Shown: positions 16,854 through 24,667, numbered from the stretch's first letter. The stretch is 33,959 bases of DNA from Alphaproteobacteria bacterium MarineAlpha5_Bin5 (GCA_002938205.1 PTKZ01000017.1:1-33959); one strand, 5' to 3'. The notes: generated by a model not told the origin, from the letters alone. A program made the numbers and translations.

Positions 16854-17699
16854 TTAAAAATCATTTTTTTTATTTAAAGCTAATTTTATCAAATCACTCT
16901 TACCATTACTAGCTAATACCTCTTCGAAAGTCATTTGCTCGCTCAACCATTCATCATAATCTCCTTGTTCATCTACCACAACATAACCAAGCATAGCATA
17001 ATGACCAGTACCACAGTATTCTGCACATAATATTTCATAAGTTCCTGTTTTTATCGGTGTAAACCAATAATATGTTATCATTCCTGGAACCATATCCATT
17101 TTGGCTCTAAATTGGGGTACATAAAAATCATGCAAAACATCTAAAGCTCTTAAATTTAATTTTAATGGTTGGTTGTTTAATATATGAAGATCATCTCCAT
17201 CAATCAAAACATCATCAAGACTATAAGGATCATCCATGTTTAAACCATAAGGATTATCATCATTTATATTTTTTATATCAGTTGTACCTAGTATTCCGTC
17301 CTTGCCTGGTAAGCGGTAACTCCATCCCCATTGTTGACCGACAACTTCTATTTCATAAGCGCCTTTAGGTACTGTAACAAAATTATTCCATACTATAAGA
17401 CCAGGAGCTAGCAACGCTATTACACCAATTGTTGTTATAATTGTAAGCGCCCATTCTAATTTTGCATTTTCAGGCTCGTATTCAGCTTTTTTGTTTTTAT
17501 CATATCTGTATTTCCAAATACAATAAGCCATGAATAAACCTATAGCTACAAATACTGCTCCGGTTATCCAAAAAGTTAATATTATTGTATCATCCATTCC
17601 TACCCAGTTTGAAGCAATGTCACTCCACCACCACGGAGACCACATATGAAAAACAACTGACCCCAAAACTACAGCTAAAACTAGGAGAACAACAAACAT
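16854..17699 (-). CDS. coxB: cytochrome c oxidase subunit II (CuA subunit)
   Basis: A 281-residue subunit that accepts electrons from a cytochrome c or cupredoxin through the CuA centre. Ligands are H190 (VLHDFYVPQFR), C225, E227 and C229 (LCAEYCGTGH), H233 and M236. The aromatic electron-entry motif is GQQWGWSYRL (residues 121-130). Three hydrophobic segments (about 1-17, 39-63 and 82-105) precede the periplasmic domain, one more than in the classical two-helix form; the first may act as a signal anchor. No C-terminal haem c domain, so not caa3. The acidic insert near residues 141-170 is characteristic of this variant. First gene of the operon; no Shine-Dalgarno sequence seen. Confidence 0.96.
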   Translation of the reverse strand: MFVVLLVLAVVLGSVVFHMWSPWWWSDIASNWVGMDDTIILTFWITGAVFVAIGLFMAYCIWKYRYDKNKKAEYEPENAKLEWALTIITTIGVIALLAPGLIVWNNFVTVPKGAYEIEVVGQQWGWSYRLPGKDGILGTTDIKNINDDNPYGLNMDDPYSLDDVLIDGDDLHILNNQPLKLNLRALDVLHDFYVPQFRAKMDMVPGMITYYWFTPIKTGTYEILCAEYCGTGHYAMLGYVVVDEQGDYDEWLSEQMTFEEVLASNGKSDLIKLALNKKNDF

Positions 17700-17912
17700 T
17701 GCTGATTATTTAGTCATATATTTTCATGAATCAAATCAAAATTTACATAATAATAGAATAAATCCCAAAAAATTAATAACTTTTCCTTGGACTTTTTAAT
17801 GTGCGACTTTTGGTCTTCTAATAAATAGTGAATTTTAATATTTTTTTTTGATTTGCTGTAGTTTTTGCCTATTTAGGTATTATTAATAATTAACATATAT
17901 GAGGTAATATTT
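17700..17912. promoter_or_regulatory. divergent promoter region between the oxidase operon and pseudoazurin
   Basis: This 213-nt gap is the longest non-coding stretch in the window and must hold promoters for both directions. A possible sigma70-like pair for the plus strand is TTGCTG at 17853-17858 and TATTAT at 17878-17883, but the 19-nt spacing is long and in such AT-rich DNA this is weak. A clear Shine-Dalgarno sequence, GAGG at 17901-17904, lies 8 nt before the pseudoazurin ATG. GACTTTT occurs twice, 15 nt apart (17790 and 17805), in a locally more GC-rich patch and may mark a regulator site. No open frame of note is present. Confidence 0.45.
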
Positions 17913-18344
17913 ATGAAACTTTTTATCACTCTACTAGCTTTACTATTCGCACATTCTGCTATGGCAGAAGACACAACTATAGACATGTTAAACAAATTAG
18001 AAAAAAGAAACATGGTTTTTAGCAAAGAGATTGTTAAAATAGATGTTGGTGATACAGTTTTTTGGAAATCTATTGATAAAGGTCATAATGTACAATTTAT
18101 TTCTAAAGGTGGAGTTCCTGAAGGTGTTGAGAAATTTAAATCAAAAGTTTCGAAGGATGCAGAATATACTTTTAATATCCCAGGGATCTATGCTTATTGG
18201 TGTACACCTCATAAATCAATGGGAATGATTGGTTTTGTGATTGTTGGAGATGATTTATCTAATTTAGAATCAATTAAAAAAGTTAAATATTCAGGTAAAT
18301 CAAAAAAAATAGCTGAAACTTTAATTGCTGAAATTGAAGGATAA
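17913..18344 (+). CDS. pseudoazurin (type 1 blue copper protein)
   Basis: A 143-residue periplasmic cupredoxin that carries single electrons. The signal peptide MKLFITLLALLFAHSAMA is followed by E-D. The four type 1 copper ligands are in place: H58 (KGHNVQF), C97, H100 and M105 (YWCTPHKSMGM), with the pseudoazurin spacing of Cys-x2-His-x4-Met. Pseudoazurins often serve nitrite or N2O reductases, but no such genes are in the window. Its position divergent from the oxidase operon and 14 nt before ctaG suggests electron delivery to the oxidase, or a copper-related role (inference). A GAGG Shine-Dalgarno sequence is present, unusual for this region. Confidence 0.94.
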   Translation: MKLFITLLALLFAHSAMAEDTTIDMLNKLEKRNMVFSKEIVKIDVGDTVFWKSIDKGHNVQFISKGGVPEGVEKFKSKVSKDAEYTFNIPGIYAYWCTPHKSMGMIGFVIVGDDLSNLESIKKVKYSGKSKKIAETLIAEIEG

Positions 18345-18358
18345 GATTAACTCATATT

Positions 18359-18898
18359 GTGCAATATAAAAAAAAATATTTTATTATCATTGCAATAAAT
18401 ATTTTATTAATTTTATTTATTTTGCTTTTTTCAATTCCTGCTTATAAATATTTAAGCAAAAAAAATTTAAATAGTAATACATTTGTAAAAGATCAAATTA
18501 TTATTAATCCAGAGGCAAAATCACCAGCTATTTTAGATAGAGTGGTTAAAATTAAGTTTATAGCAAAAGTTAATAAGTCTTTAGATTGGGAGTTTGAACC
18601 TCTTCAAGAAAATATACAAGTGAAAATTGGAGAAAGTAAAATAATCAAATATAAAGGTAAAAATGTATCAAATAAAACAATCACCTCAACTGCAAATTTT
18701 CTTGTTGATCCAGAAGCTGCTCAAGCATATTTAATTAAAACTGAATGTTTTTGTTTTACTGAACAAACTCTTAAATCTGGAGAAAGTCAAATATTTACTA
18801 TGGTTTTTTATATTGACCCAGCCCTAGATAAAGATTGGTATTTTGACGATTTACAAGATCTAGTGTTCACATACGAATTTTCAGAATATAAAAGTTAA
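18359..18898 (+). CDS. ctaG: cytochrome c oxidase assembly protein CtaG/Cox11
   Basis: Cox11 delivers copper to the CuB site of subunit I. This 179-residue protein has one N-terminal membrane anchor (about residues 7-27) and a periplasmic domain carrying the signature ECFCFTEQTLKSGE with copper-binding C130 and C132. DRVVKIKFIAKVNKSLDWEF and VDPEAAQAYLIK also match the family. The usual membrane-proximal stretch with a third Cys and a TGxGGT sequence is absent here (residues 28-45 read AYKYLSKKNLNSNTFVKD). The start is GTG at 18359, 14 nt after the pseudoazurin stop. In relatives ctaG usually sits inside the coxB-coxA cluster; here it is on the other strand. Confidence 0.92.
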   Translation: MQYKKKYFIIIAINILLILFILLFSIPAYKYLSKKNLNSNTFVKDQIIINPEAKSPAILDRVVKIKFIAKVNKSLDWEFEPLQENIQVKIGESKIIKYKGKNVSNKTITSTANFLVDPEAAQAYLIKTECFCFTEQTLKSGESQIFTMVFYIDPALDKDWYFDDLQDLVFTYEFSEYKS

Positions 18899-18930
18899 TC
18901 TTTAAAAAAAAATAAATTATTGAGAATAAA

Positions 18931-20298
18931 GTGCATTATCTAAGTACACGTAACAATCAACTAAATGAGTCATTTTTACAAATTCTTTTTAAGGGTTTGT
19001 CTTATGATGGGGGTTTATTTTTGCCTAAAAATTGGCCTGCTATTAATTTAAAAGATTTAAAAGGTAAAACATATAACGAAGTTGCACATGCAGTTATATA
19101 TCCATTTGTTGGTAATGAAATTACTAACGAAGATTTAAAGCATATAATTACAAGCACATATAATAATTTTACGCATCCAGATATAGCTCCTTTGGTGAAT
19201 GTAGAAAATAATAAATATATTCTTGAACTTTTTTATGGACCAACTTATGCTTTTAAAGATTATGCTCTACAATTTTTAGGTCAATTATTTTCCCATGTTT
19301 TAAAAAATATAAATAAAAAAATTACTGTTTTAGGAGCAACTTCTGGAGACACTGGATCTGCTGCAATAAATGCTTTTCAAGGCAGAAATGATATTCAAGT
19401 TTTTATTTTACATCCATATAAAATGGTATCTGAGGTTCAAAGACGTCAAATGACTACTACAAATGAAAAAAATATTCATAACATCGCTTTAAAAGGCACC
19501 TTTGACGATTGTCAAAGAATAGTAAAAAATCTTTTTGCTAATAAAGAACTACAATCAAAAACTTCTTTGACTGCAATTAACTCAATTAACTGGGCAAGAA
19601 TTATTGCTCAATCAGTTTATTATTTTTGGGCTTATTTACAATTAGATAAAAAAAGTGTTAACTTTATTGTACCTTCTGGTAATTTTGGAAATATTTTTTC
19701 TGCTAGAATTTCAAAATACATGGGCTTACCAATAGATGAATTACATATTGTTACAAATGAAAATGATATTCTGCATCGAACTATAAGTTTTGGTGATATG
19801 AAAATTGGCGATGTTATAAAAACATATAGTCCAAGTATGGATATTCAAATATCCAGTAATTTTGAACGTCAGTTATTTGAAAGTGCTAATAGGAATAGCA
19901 ATGCTGTGAAAAGAATTATGAAATCTTTTTCTGCAAAAGGTAAAGAAACTATATCTGGAGAAATATTAAAAGATTTACAGTCAATTTATATTACTCATTC
20001 AGTTTCAAATGATGAAACTTTGAAAACTATTAAAAAATTTAGAGACAAAAATAATTATTTATCAGACCCTCACACAGCTACTGGTTTAAATATTTTAAGT
20101 AAAATAAATTGTAATACTCCAACAGTAAGTTTAGCTTGTGCCCATCCTGCAAAATTTAGTGAAGCTATTATTAAAGCTATAAATGAAAAACCTGAAATGC
20201 CTAATATATTAAACAGTCTCTTTGATTGTCAAGAAAACATGATCATACTTGAAAATGATATAAACTTGGTTAAATCACATATTTTAAATTTAATATAA
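18931..20298 (+). CDS. thrC: threonine synthase
   Basis: A 455-residue PLP enzyme that turns O-phosphohomoserine into threonine, the step after ThrB (871-1818). The PLP lysine is K109 in YGPTYAFKDYALQFLGQ; the phosphate loop is GATSGDTGSAA (about 135-145), and VPSGNFGNIFSA is the second PLP-contacting segment. The N-terminal MHYLSTRN and GLSYDGGLFLPKNWP are typical of the longer ThrC form. The GTG at 18931 is the start, as the residues following it match the conserved N-terminus. It lies 32 nt after ctaG and 3 nt before the M16 peptidase gene, so the latter is almost certainly co-transcribed. Confidence 0.96.
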   Translation: MHYLSTRNNQLNESFLQILFKGLSYDGGLFLPKNWPAINLKDLKGKTYNEVAHAVIYPFVGNEITNEDLKHIITSTYNNFTHPDIAPLVNVENNKYILELFYGPTYAFKDYALQFLGQLFSHVLKNINKKITVLGATSGDTGSAAINAFQGRNDIQVFILHPYKMVSEVQRRQMTTTNEKNIHNIALKGTFDDCQRIVKNLFANKELQSKTSLTAINSINWARIIAQSVYYFWAYLQLDKKSVNFIVPSGNFGNIFSARISKYMGLPIDELHIVTNENDILHRTISFGDMKIGDVIKTYSPSMDIQISSNFERQLFESANRNSNAVKRIMKSFSAKGKETISGEILKDLQSIYITHSVSNDETLKTIKKFRDKNNYLSDPHTATGLNILSKINCNTPTVSLACAHPAKFSEAIIKAINEKPEMPNILNSLFDCQENMIILENDINLVKSHILNLI

Positions 20299-20301
20299 AT
20301 T

Positions 20302-21555
20302 ATGACAAAAATAACCACACTTGATAGCGGACTGAGAATAGTGACCCAAAACATGCCAGGACTAGAAACTATAGCAATGGGTATTTGGAATAATGTTGGT
20401 GGTAGAGATGAATTGGCCAGTGTGAATGGAGTAGCACATTTTTTAGAACATATGGCTTTTAAGGGAACAAAAACCAAAACTTCAAAACAGATCGCTGAAG
20501 CAATTGAAAACGTCGGAGGAGATATCAATGCCTATACTTCAACTGAAACAACAGCATATCATGTTCGCCTGATAGCTGAAGACTTACAAGTAGGTATAGA
20601 TATATTAACTGATATTTTACAAAACTCTACTTTTGCAAAAGAAGAATTAGAGGTTGAAAGAGGAGTAATTCTTCAGGAAATAGGTAGAACTTTGGATTCT
20701 CCAGATTCTAAATTATTTGATCAATTTCAAGAAACTGCATTCCCTGATCAGCCTATAGGTAGGTCACTTTTGGGACCAAAACATATTATTAAAAATATTT
20801 CAAGAGATCAGATAAAAAATTTTATGGAGTCAAACTATAATCCAAAAAAAATGGTAGTAAGTGCAGCTGGAAAAATTGATCATGATGAATTTGTAGATAG
20901 AATAATAAAATCCTGTAATAATCTTCCAACAGGCTTAACTGATAATAGAATAGCTGCAGCCTACAAAGGTGGAGAGTATCGTGAAGAAAAAGATCTAGAA
21001 CAAATTCACCTTATAACATGTTTTGAAGGAATAGATTTTCACCATAAAGATTACTATTCATTGTTAGTTTATAATTCAATTTTAGGTGAAGGAATGTCTT
21101 CAAAATTATTTCAAGAAATTAGAGAAAAAAGAGGTCTCGTATATACAATTTCTTCTTTTGCTTTCCCTTTTTCCGATACTGGTTTGTTTGGTATTTATTG
21201 TGGTACTGGTGAAAATCAAATAAATGAATTAGTACCGATACTTTGTGATGAATTAAATAAAAGCCCTAAATCAATTTCTGCAGAGGAAATAAATAAAGGG
21301 AAAGCTCAATTAAAAGCAGGTCTTTTGATGGCAAGAGAAAGAGCTAATAGTCGCTGCAGAACAGCTGCAAATCAACTTCTTTATTATAACAAAGTTATTG
21401 AGCCAGAAGAAATTACTAATAAGATTAATAGTGTGACAAAAGAAACTGTTGAACGAATAGCAAAGAATACACTAAATAAACCAATGACAATTGCTAGTAT
21501 AGGTCCAATAAAAAAACTTGAAATGTTAGATAAAATTCAGGCTAGATTAAATTGA
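20302..21555 (+). CDS. M16 family zinc metallopeptidase (processing-peptidase type)
   Basis: A 417-residue member of the M16B group, related to the mitochondrial processing peptidase beta subunit. The inverted zinc motif HFLEH gives ligands H46 and H50 and catalytic E49; the third ligand is E126 in GVILQEIGRT. The C-terminal half has the inactive second lobe with EGMSSKLFQEIREKRGLVY, also typical. No signal peptide, so cytoplasmic; physiological substrates of such bacterial enzymes are poorly known. thrC directly followed by an M16 peptidase is a common alphaproteobacterial arrangement. Confidence 0.95.
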   Translation: MTKITTLDSGLRIVTQNMPGLETIAMGIWNNVGGRDELASVNGVAHFLEHMAFKGTKTKTSKQIAEAIENVGGDINAYTSTETTAYHVRLIAEDLQVGIDILTDILQNSTFAKEELEVERGVILQEIGRTLDSPDSKLFDQFQETAFPDQPIGRSLLGPKHIIKNISRDQIKNFMESNYNPKKMVVSAAGKIDHDEFVDRIIKSCNNLPTGLTDNRIAAAYKGGEYREEKDLEQIHLITCFEGIDFHHKDYYSLLVYNSILGEGMSSKLFQEIREKRGLVYTISSFAFPFSDTGLFGIYCGTGENQINELVPILCDELNKSPKSISAEEINKGKAQLKAGLLMARERANSRCRTAANQLLYYNKVIEPEEITNKINSVTKETVERIAKNTLNKPMTIASIGPIKKLEMLDKIQARLN

Positions 21556-21572
21556 TATAAATTTAATTTTTG

Positions 21573-21668
21573 TTATATTGAAAGGATTGTCCAAAAAACA
21601 GATAAGCCAATAAATATTATAATTGCCAATATTAAAAAAGCTATTATTTCTTTTAAGGGAAATTTCAT
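21573..21668 (-). CDS. 31-residue single-pass membrane microprotein (putative)
   Basis: A 31-codon ORF (ATG at 21668, TAA at 21573-21575) that begins 14 nt after the DUF6494 stop on the same strand. It encodes a short basic start MKFPLKE and one hydrophobic helix spanning residues 8-28. It fills the space between the DUF6494 gene and the convergent M16 peptidase almost exactly. I recognise no family. AT-rich DNA often encodes hydrophobic runs by chance, so it is only a candidate. No Shine-Dalgarno sequence is evident, which is normal in this region. Confidence 0.4.
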   Translation of the reverse strand: MKFPLKEIIAFLILAIIIFIGLSVFWTILSI

Positions 21669-21682
21669 TAATAAATTAAAAA

Positions 21683-21889
21683 TTATTCTATTTTTATTTT
21701 ATCAGAAATTCTATGTTCAACATCATGATCCTTTAAAGTCATTATCATTTCAATTTCAACTTCATCGTTCAATTTTATAATACCTTCATTGATCGATTTT
21801 GTTATATGATTTTCTAAAATTCGTTGGGAACTAATGCCTACTTTTTTAAGAAATTTTCTAATTTCCAAATTTAAATTTTCTTCATTCAT
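21683..21889 (-). CDS. DUF6494 family protein
   Basis: A 68-residue cytoplasmic protein. The pattern IRKFLKKVGISSQRILENHI, then a short strand-rich half with IKLNDEVEIEMIMTLKD and an acidic end, fits the small alphaproteobacterial DUF6494 family, whose function is unknown. The ATG at 21889 has no Shine-Dalgarno sequence. It faces ubiA across a 153-nt divergent region and is probably transcribed with the 31-residue membrane ORF downstream. The assignment rests on the conserved N-terminal half as I recall it, not on a search. Confidence 0.8.
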   Translation of the reverse strand: MNEENLNLEIRKFLKKVGISSQRILENHITKSINEGIIKLNDEVEIEMIMTLKDHDVEHRISDKIKIE

Positions 21890-22042
21890 TGTATTAATTC
21901 TAAGGTATTAACAATATATTTAAAAGCAATAAAAGTATTAAAATTAGCCAAAAAATTGTTTTTACTTAAAAAAACATAGAATAAACAAGATTTTTATTAT
22001 AACAGATTTTTTTTAATCAGACCGGTCAGTAGCTCTGTCGTT
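21890..22042. promoter_or_regulatory. divergent upstream region of DUF6494 and ubiA
   Basis: A 153-nt divergent gap that should hold promoters for the lipid A-linked operon and for DUF6494. A poor candidate pair is TTGTTT at 21956-21961 with TAGAAT at 21977-21982 (15-nt spacing). Just before the ubiA ATG is a GC-rich patch at 22018-22040, containing the 8-bp palindrome GACCGGTC (22020-22027), which stands out in this AT-rich context. There is no evident Shine-Dalgarno sequence for ubiA. Confidence 0.35.
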
Positions 22043-22906
22043 ATGTTGGGTACATTGGTTTCAAAAAAAATAGTAAATTATCTTGATTTAATAAGATTTG
22101 ATAAACCTATTGGTTTTTTATTATTAATGTGGCCTTGTTGGTTTGGTTTAGCTTATGCAGAAAACAACTCTATTGATTTAGCTTATTTATACTTATTATT
22201 TTTTTTAGGATCTTTTTTCATGAGAAGCGCAGGATGCATTATTAATGATCTTATTGATATTAAAATTGATAATCAAATAAATCGTACCTGTAATAGACCT
22301 CTAACATCAAAAAAAATTGGTATTTTTAGTGCAATAATTTTTCTTATTTTTTTACTATTGCTAAGTTTAATAATATTAATTCAATTTTCACTATTATCTA
22401 TAATAATAGGATTAGTAAGTGCTCCTCTTATTGTTATATATCCTTTTATGAAAAGAATTACATATTGGCCTCAGTTGTTTCTAGGTCTTATTTTTAGTTG
22501 GGGAGTATTGATTACCTCAGCAGAACTATATGGTGAAATAAAATTAGACTATATATTACTTTATATTGCCTGTATTTTTTGGACTTTAGGCTATGACACT
22601 ATTTATGCTTATCAAGATAGAGAAGGTGATATTCTTAATGGTATAAAATCAACAGCTGTACTTTTAGGAGCAAAAGGAAAGCTATTTGTCAAAATTACCT
22701 TTTCTTGTATGCTATTAATTATAGGTTATTTATCTTGGAAATCGTCTGAAAATCTAGTCAGTATAGGGGTGATAATTGCTTTACTTATTGGTATAAATAT
22801 ACACATAAATAAATGGCAACAAAATTCTACCCAAAATTCAAATTATTATTTTCGACAAAATAATCTATTTGGTGTTATCATTTTTTTATATTTATTACTT
22901 TTTTAA
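22043..22906 (+). CDS. ubiA: 4-hydroxybenzoate polyprenyltransferase
   Basis: A 287-residue, roughly nine-helix inner-membrane prenyltransferase that attaches the isoprenoid tail to 4-hydroxybenzoate in ubiquinone synthesis. The first Asp motif NDLIDIKIDNQINRT gives N68, D69, D72 and D76; the second is GYDTIYAYQDREGD with D185, D192 and D196. The YLDLIRFDKPIGFLLLMWPCWFG start (about residues 13-35) is typical of UbiA rather than of CtaB or chlorophyll synthases. ATG at 22043 puts the conserved start near residue 13, as usual. msbA follows after 15 nt. Quinone made here would serve the respiratory chain. Confidence 0.95.
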   Translation: MLGTLVSKKIVNYLDLIRFDKPIGFLLLMWPCWFGLAYAENNSIDLAYLYLLFFLGSFFMRSAGCIINDLIDIKIDNQINRTCNRPLTSKKIGIFSAIIFLIFLLLLSLIILIQFSLLSIIIGLVSAPLIVIYPFMKRITYWPQLFLGLIFSWGVLITSAELYGEIKLDYILLYIACIFWTLGYDTIYAYQDREGDILNGIKSTAVLLGAKGKLFVKITFSCMLLIIGYLSWKSSENLVSIGVIIALLIGINIHINKWQQNSTQNSNYYFRQNNLFGVIIFLYLLLF

Positions 22907-22921
22907 TTTTGAATAACCTAA

Positions 22922-24667
22922 ATGGAAAAAAATAGAAAACCTGTAATTAATCGTCTTATTTTTGGTTATTTAAGCAACCATAAATTTACTATTTTAATCG
23001 CTTTAATAATGATGATTATATCTGCTGCAGCAACTGGACTGCATGCTTGGCTTGTCAGACCAGCTTTGGATGAAGTTTTGATTAAAGGAAACAGAGAAAT
23101 GTTATTTCTCATTCCATTTGCTATTATTATAGTAACACTTTTCAAGGGACTAGCAACTTATACACACTCCTATCAAATGAGTAAGGTAGCTCATTCTATT
23201 ATAGCAAAATTACAAACACAAATGTTTGAAAAATTAATGTATTTAAATTTAAAATATTTTAATGATTCCAAATCAGGAAATTTAATATCAAGACTTATTA
23301 ATGATACCTATTACCTCAGGTTAGCAATAGTTAAATCTGTTACTGCAGTTATTAAAGATATTTTAGTTATAATTTTTTTACTAGGAAATATGTTTTATCA
23401 AAGCTGGACATTAACGCTGTTTGCCTTTTTTGCATTCCCACTTGCTATTTGGCCAATAAGAAAAATTGGCAAAAGTATTCGTAAAATTACATATACAATT
23501 CAAAATGAAATTGCTACTTTTTCAAATGTTTTAGCTGAAGGTATAAAGGGTATTAGACAAGTAAAAGCATATAATAAAGAAGAATATGAGAAAAAACGTG
23601 CTTATAAAACAATAGATTATATTAAAAAATATTTCATACACTCTGCTTTTGTTAGTAATAGATTAAGTCCTCTTATGGAATTTATAGGAAGTTTAGCTGT
23701 TGCTTTATCAATATATGCTGGCGGAGTTTTTGTACTAAATGAAAGTATGACTACAGGTCAATTTATGAGTTTTTTAGTGAGCTTATTACTGGCGTATCAA
23801 CCTGTCAAAGCTTTAGGTAATCTAAATATTAGTGTGCAAGAAGGACTAGCAGGAGCTGAAAGGATATTTGAACTTTTAGATACGCCAAAAAATAAATCAG
23901 AAAATATCGTATATAAAAGTGATAAAATTTTAAAAGGTGAAATAATATTTAATAAAGTTTCTTTTGCCTATCAAGAAGAGATTGTACTGCAGGAAGTTAA
24001 TTTAAATATTCCTGCTGGAAAAAAAGTTGCTTTAGTTGGTATGTCAGGTTCAGGCAAATCTACAATAGTAAACTTGTTACTTAGATTCTTTGACAATTAT
24101 ACAGGTAATATTAATATAGATAATCAAGATATAAAAACAATTTCATTATATGATCTAAGAGAAAATGTATCTTTGATAACTCAAGAAACTTTTTTATTTA
24201 ATGAAAGCATACTTGATAATATCAAATATGGAAAATTAAACGCAACTGATGAAGAAATTCACAGGGTTGCAGAGTTAGCTGGTGTAAATCAATTTGCAAA
24301 TACTATGACAAATAAGCTAAACACAGTTGTAGGAGAAAGTGGTATTAAATTATCTGGAGGTCAAAGACAAAGAATAGCGATTGCTAGAGCTCTAATAAAA
24401 AACTCTCCAATACTTATTATGGATGAAGCAACTTCATCCCTAGATAATATTACTGAGAAAAAAATTCAAGATGCTCTAAAAGAAGTTATGAAGAATAAAA
24501 CAACCTTGATAATAGCTCATAGACTAAGCACAATTAAGGACGCTGATGTAATCTACACCTTAGATAAAGGTGTTATAGAATGTCAAGGCAAGCATGATGA
24601 TCTATTAAATAATTCAAAAGTATATAAAAAATTACAATTAAAAGAAAATTTAGAAAATGAAATTTAA
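22922..24667 (+). CDS. msbA: MsbA-like lipid A/peptide ABC exporter (fused permease-ATPase)
   Basis: A 581-residue type IV ABC half-transporter. Six membrane helices lie in residues 20-310. The ATPase half has Walker A GMSGSGKST (373-381), signature LSGGQ (477-481), Walker B ILIMDEATSSLD with D501-E502, and the switch His in IIAHRLSTIKDAD. Family members flip lipid A-core across the inner membrane; ABC exporters of this shape are hard to tell apart, but the position at the head of DUF374-waaA-lpxK-lpxL strongly supports the lipid A flippase role. Its 3' end overlaps the next gene by 11 nt. Confidence 0.9.
   Translation: MEKNRKPVINRLIFGYLSNHKFTILIALIMMIISAAATGLHAWLVRPALDEVLIKGNREMLFLIPFAIIIVTLFKGLATYTHSYQMSKVAHSIIAKLQTQMFEKLMYLNLKYFNDSKSGNLISRLINDTYYLRLAIVKSVTAVIKDILVIIFLLGNMFYQSWTLTLFAFFAFPLAIWPIRKIGKSIRKITYTIQNEIATFSNVLAEGIKGIRQVKAYNKEEYEKKRAYKTIDYIKKYFIHSAFVSNRLSPLMEFIGSLAVALSIYAGGVFVLNESMTTGQFMSFLVSLLLAYQPVKALGNLNISVQEGLAGAERIFELLDTPKNKSENIVYKSDKILKGEIIFNKVSFAYQEEIVLQEVNLNIPAGKKVALVGMSGSGKSTIVNLLLRFFDNYTGNINIDNQDIKTISLYDLRENVSLITQETFLFNESILDNIKYGKLNATDEEIHRVAELAGVNQFANTMTNKLNTVVGESGIKLSGGQRQRIAIARALIKNSPILIMDEATSSLDNITEKKIQDALKEVMKNKTTLIIAHRLSTIKDADVIYTLDKGVIECQGKHDDLLNNSKVYKKLQLKENLENEI

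Noticed and set aside
17913-18344. Pseudoazurin as evidence of denitrification
   Set aside because: No nitrite, nitric oxide or N2O reductase gene is in the window; the cupredoxin alone does not show that pathway.
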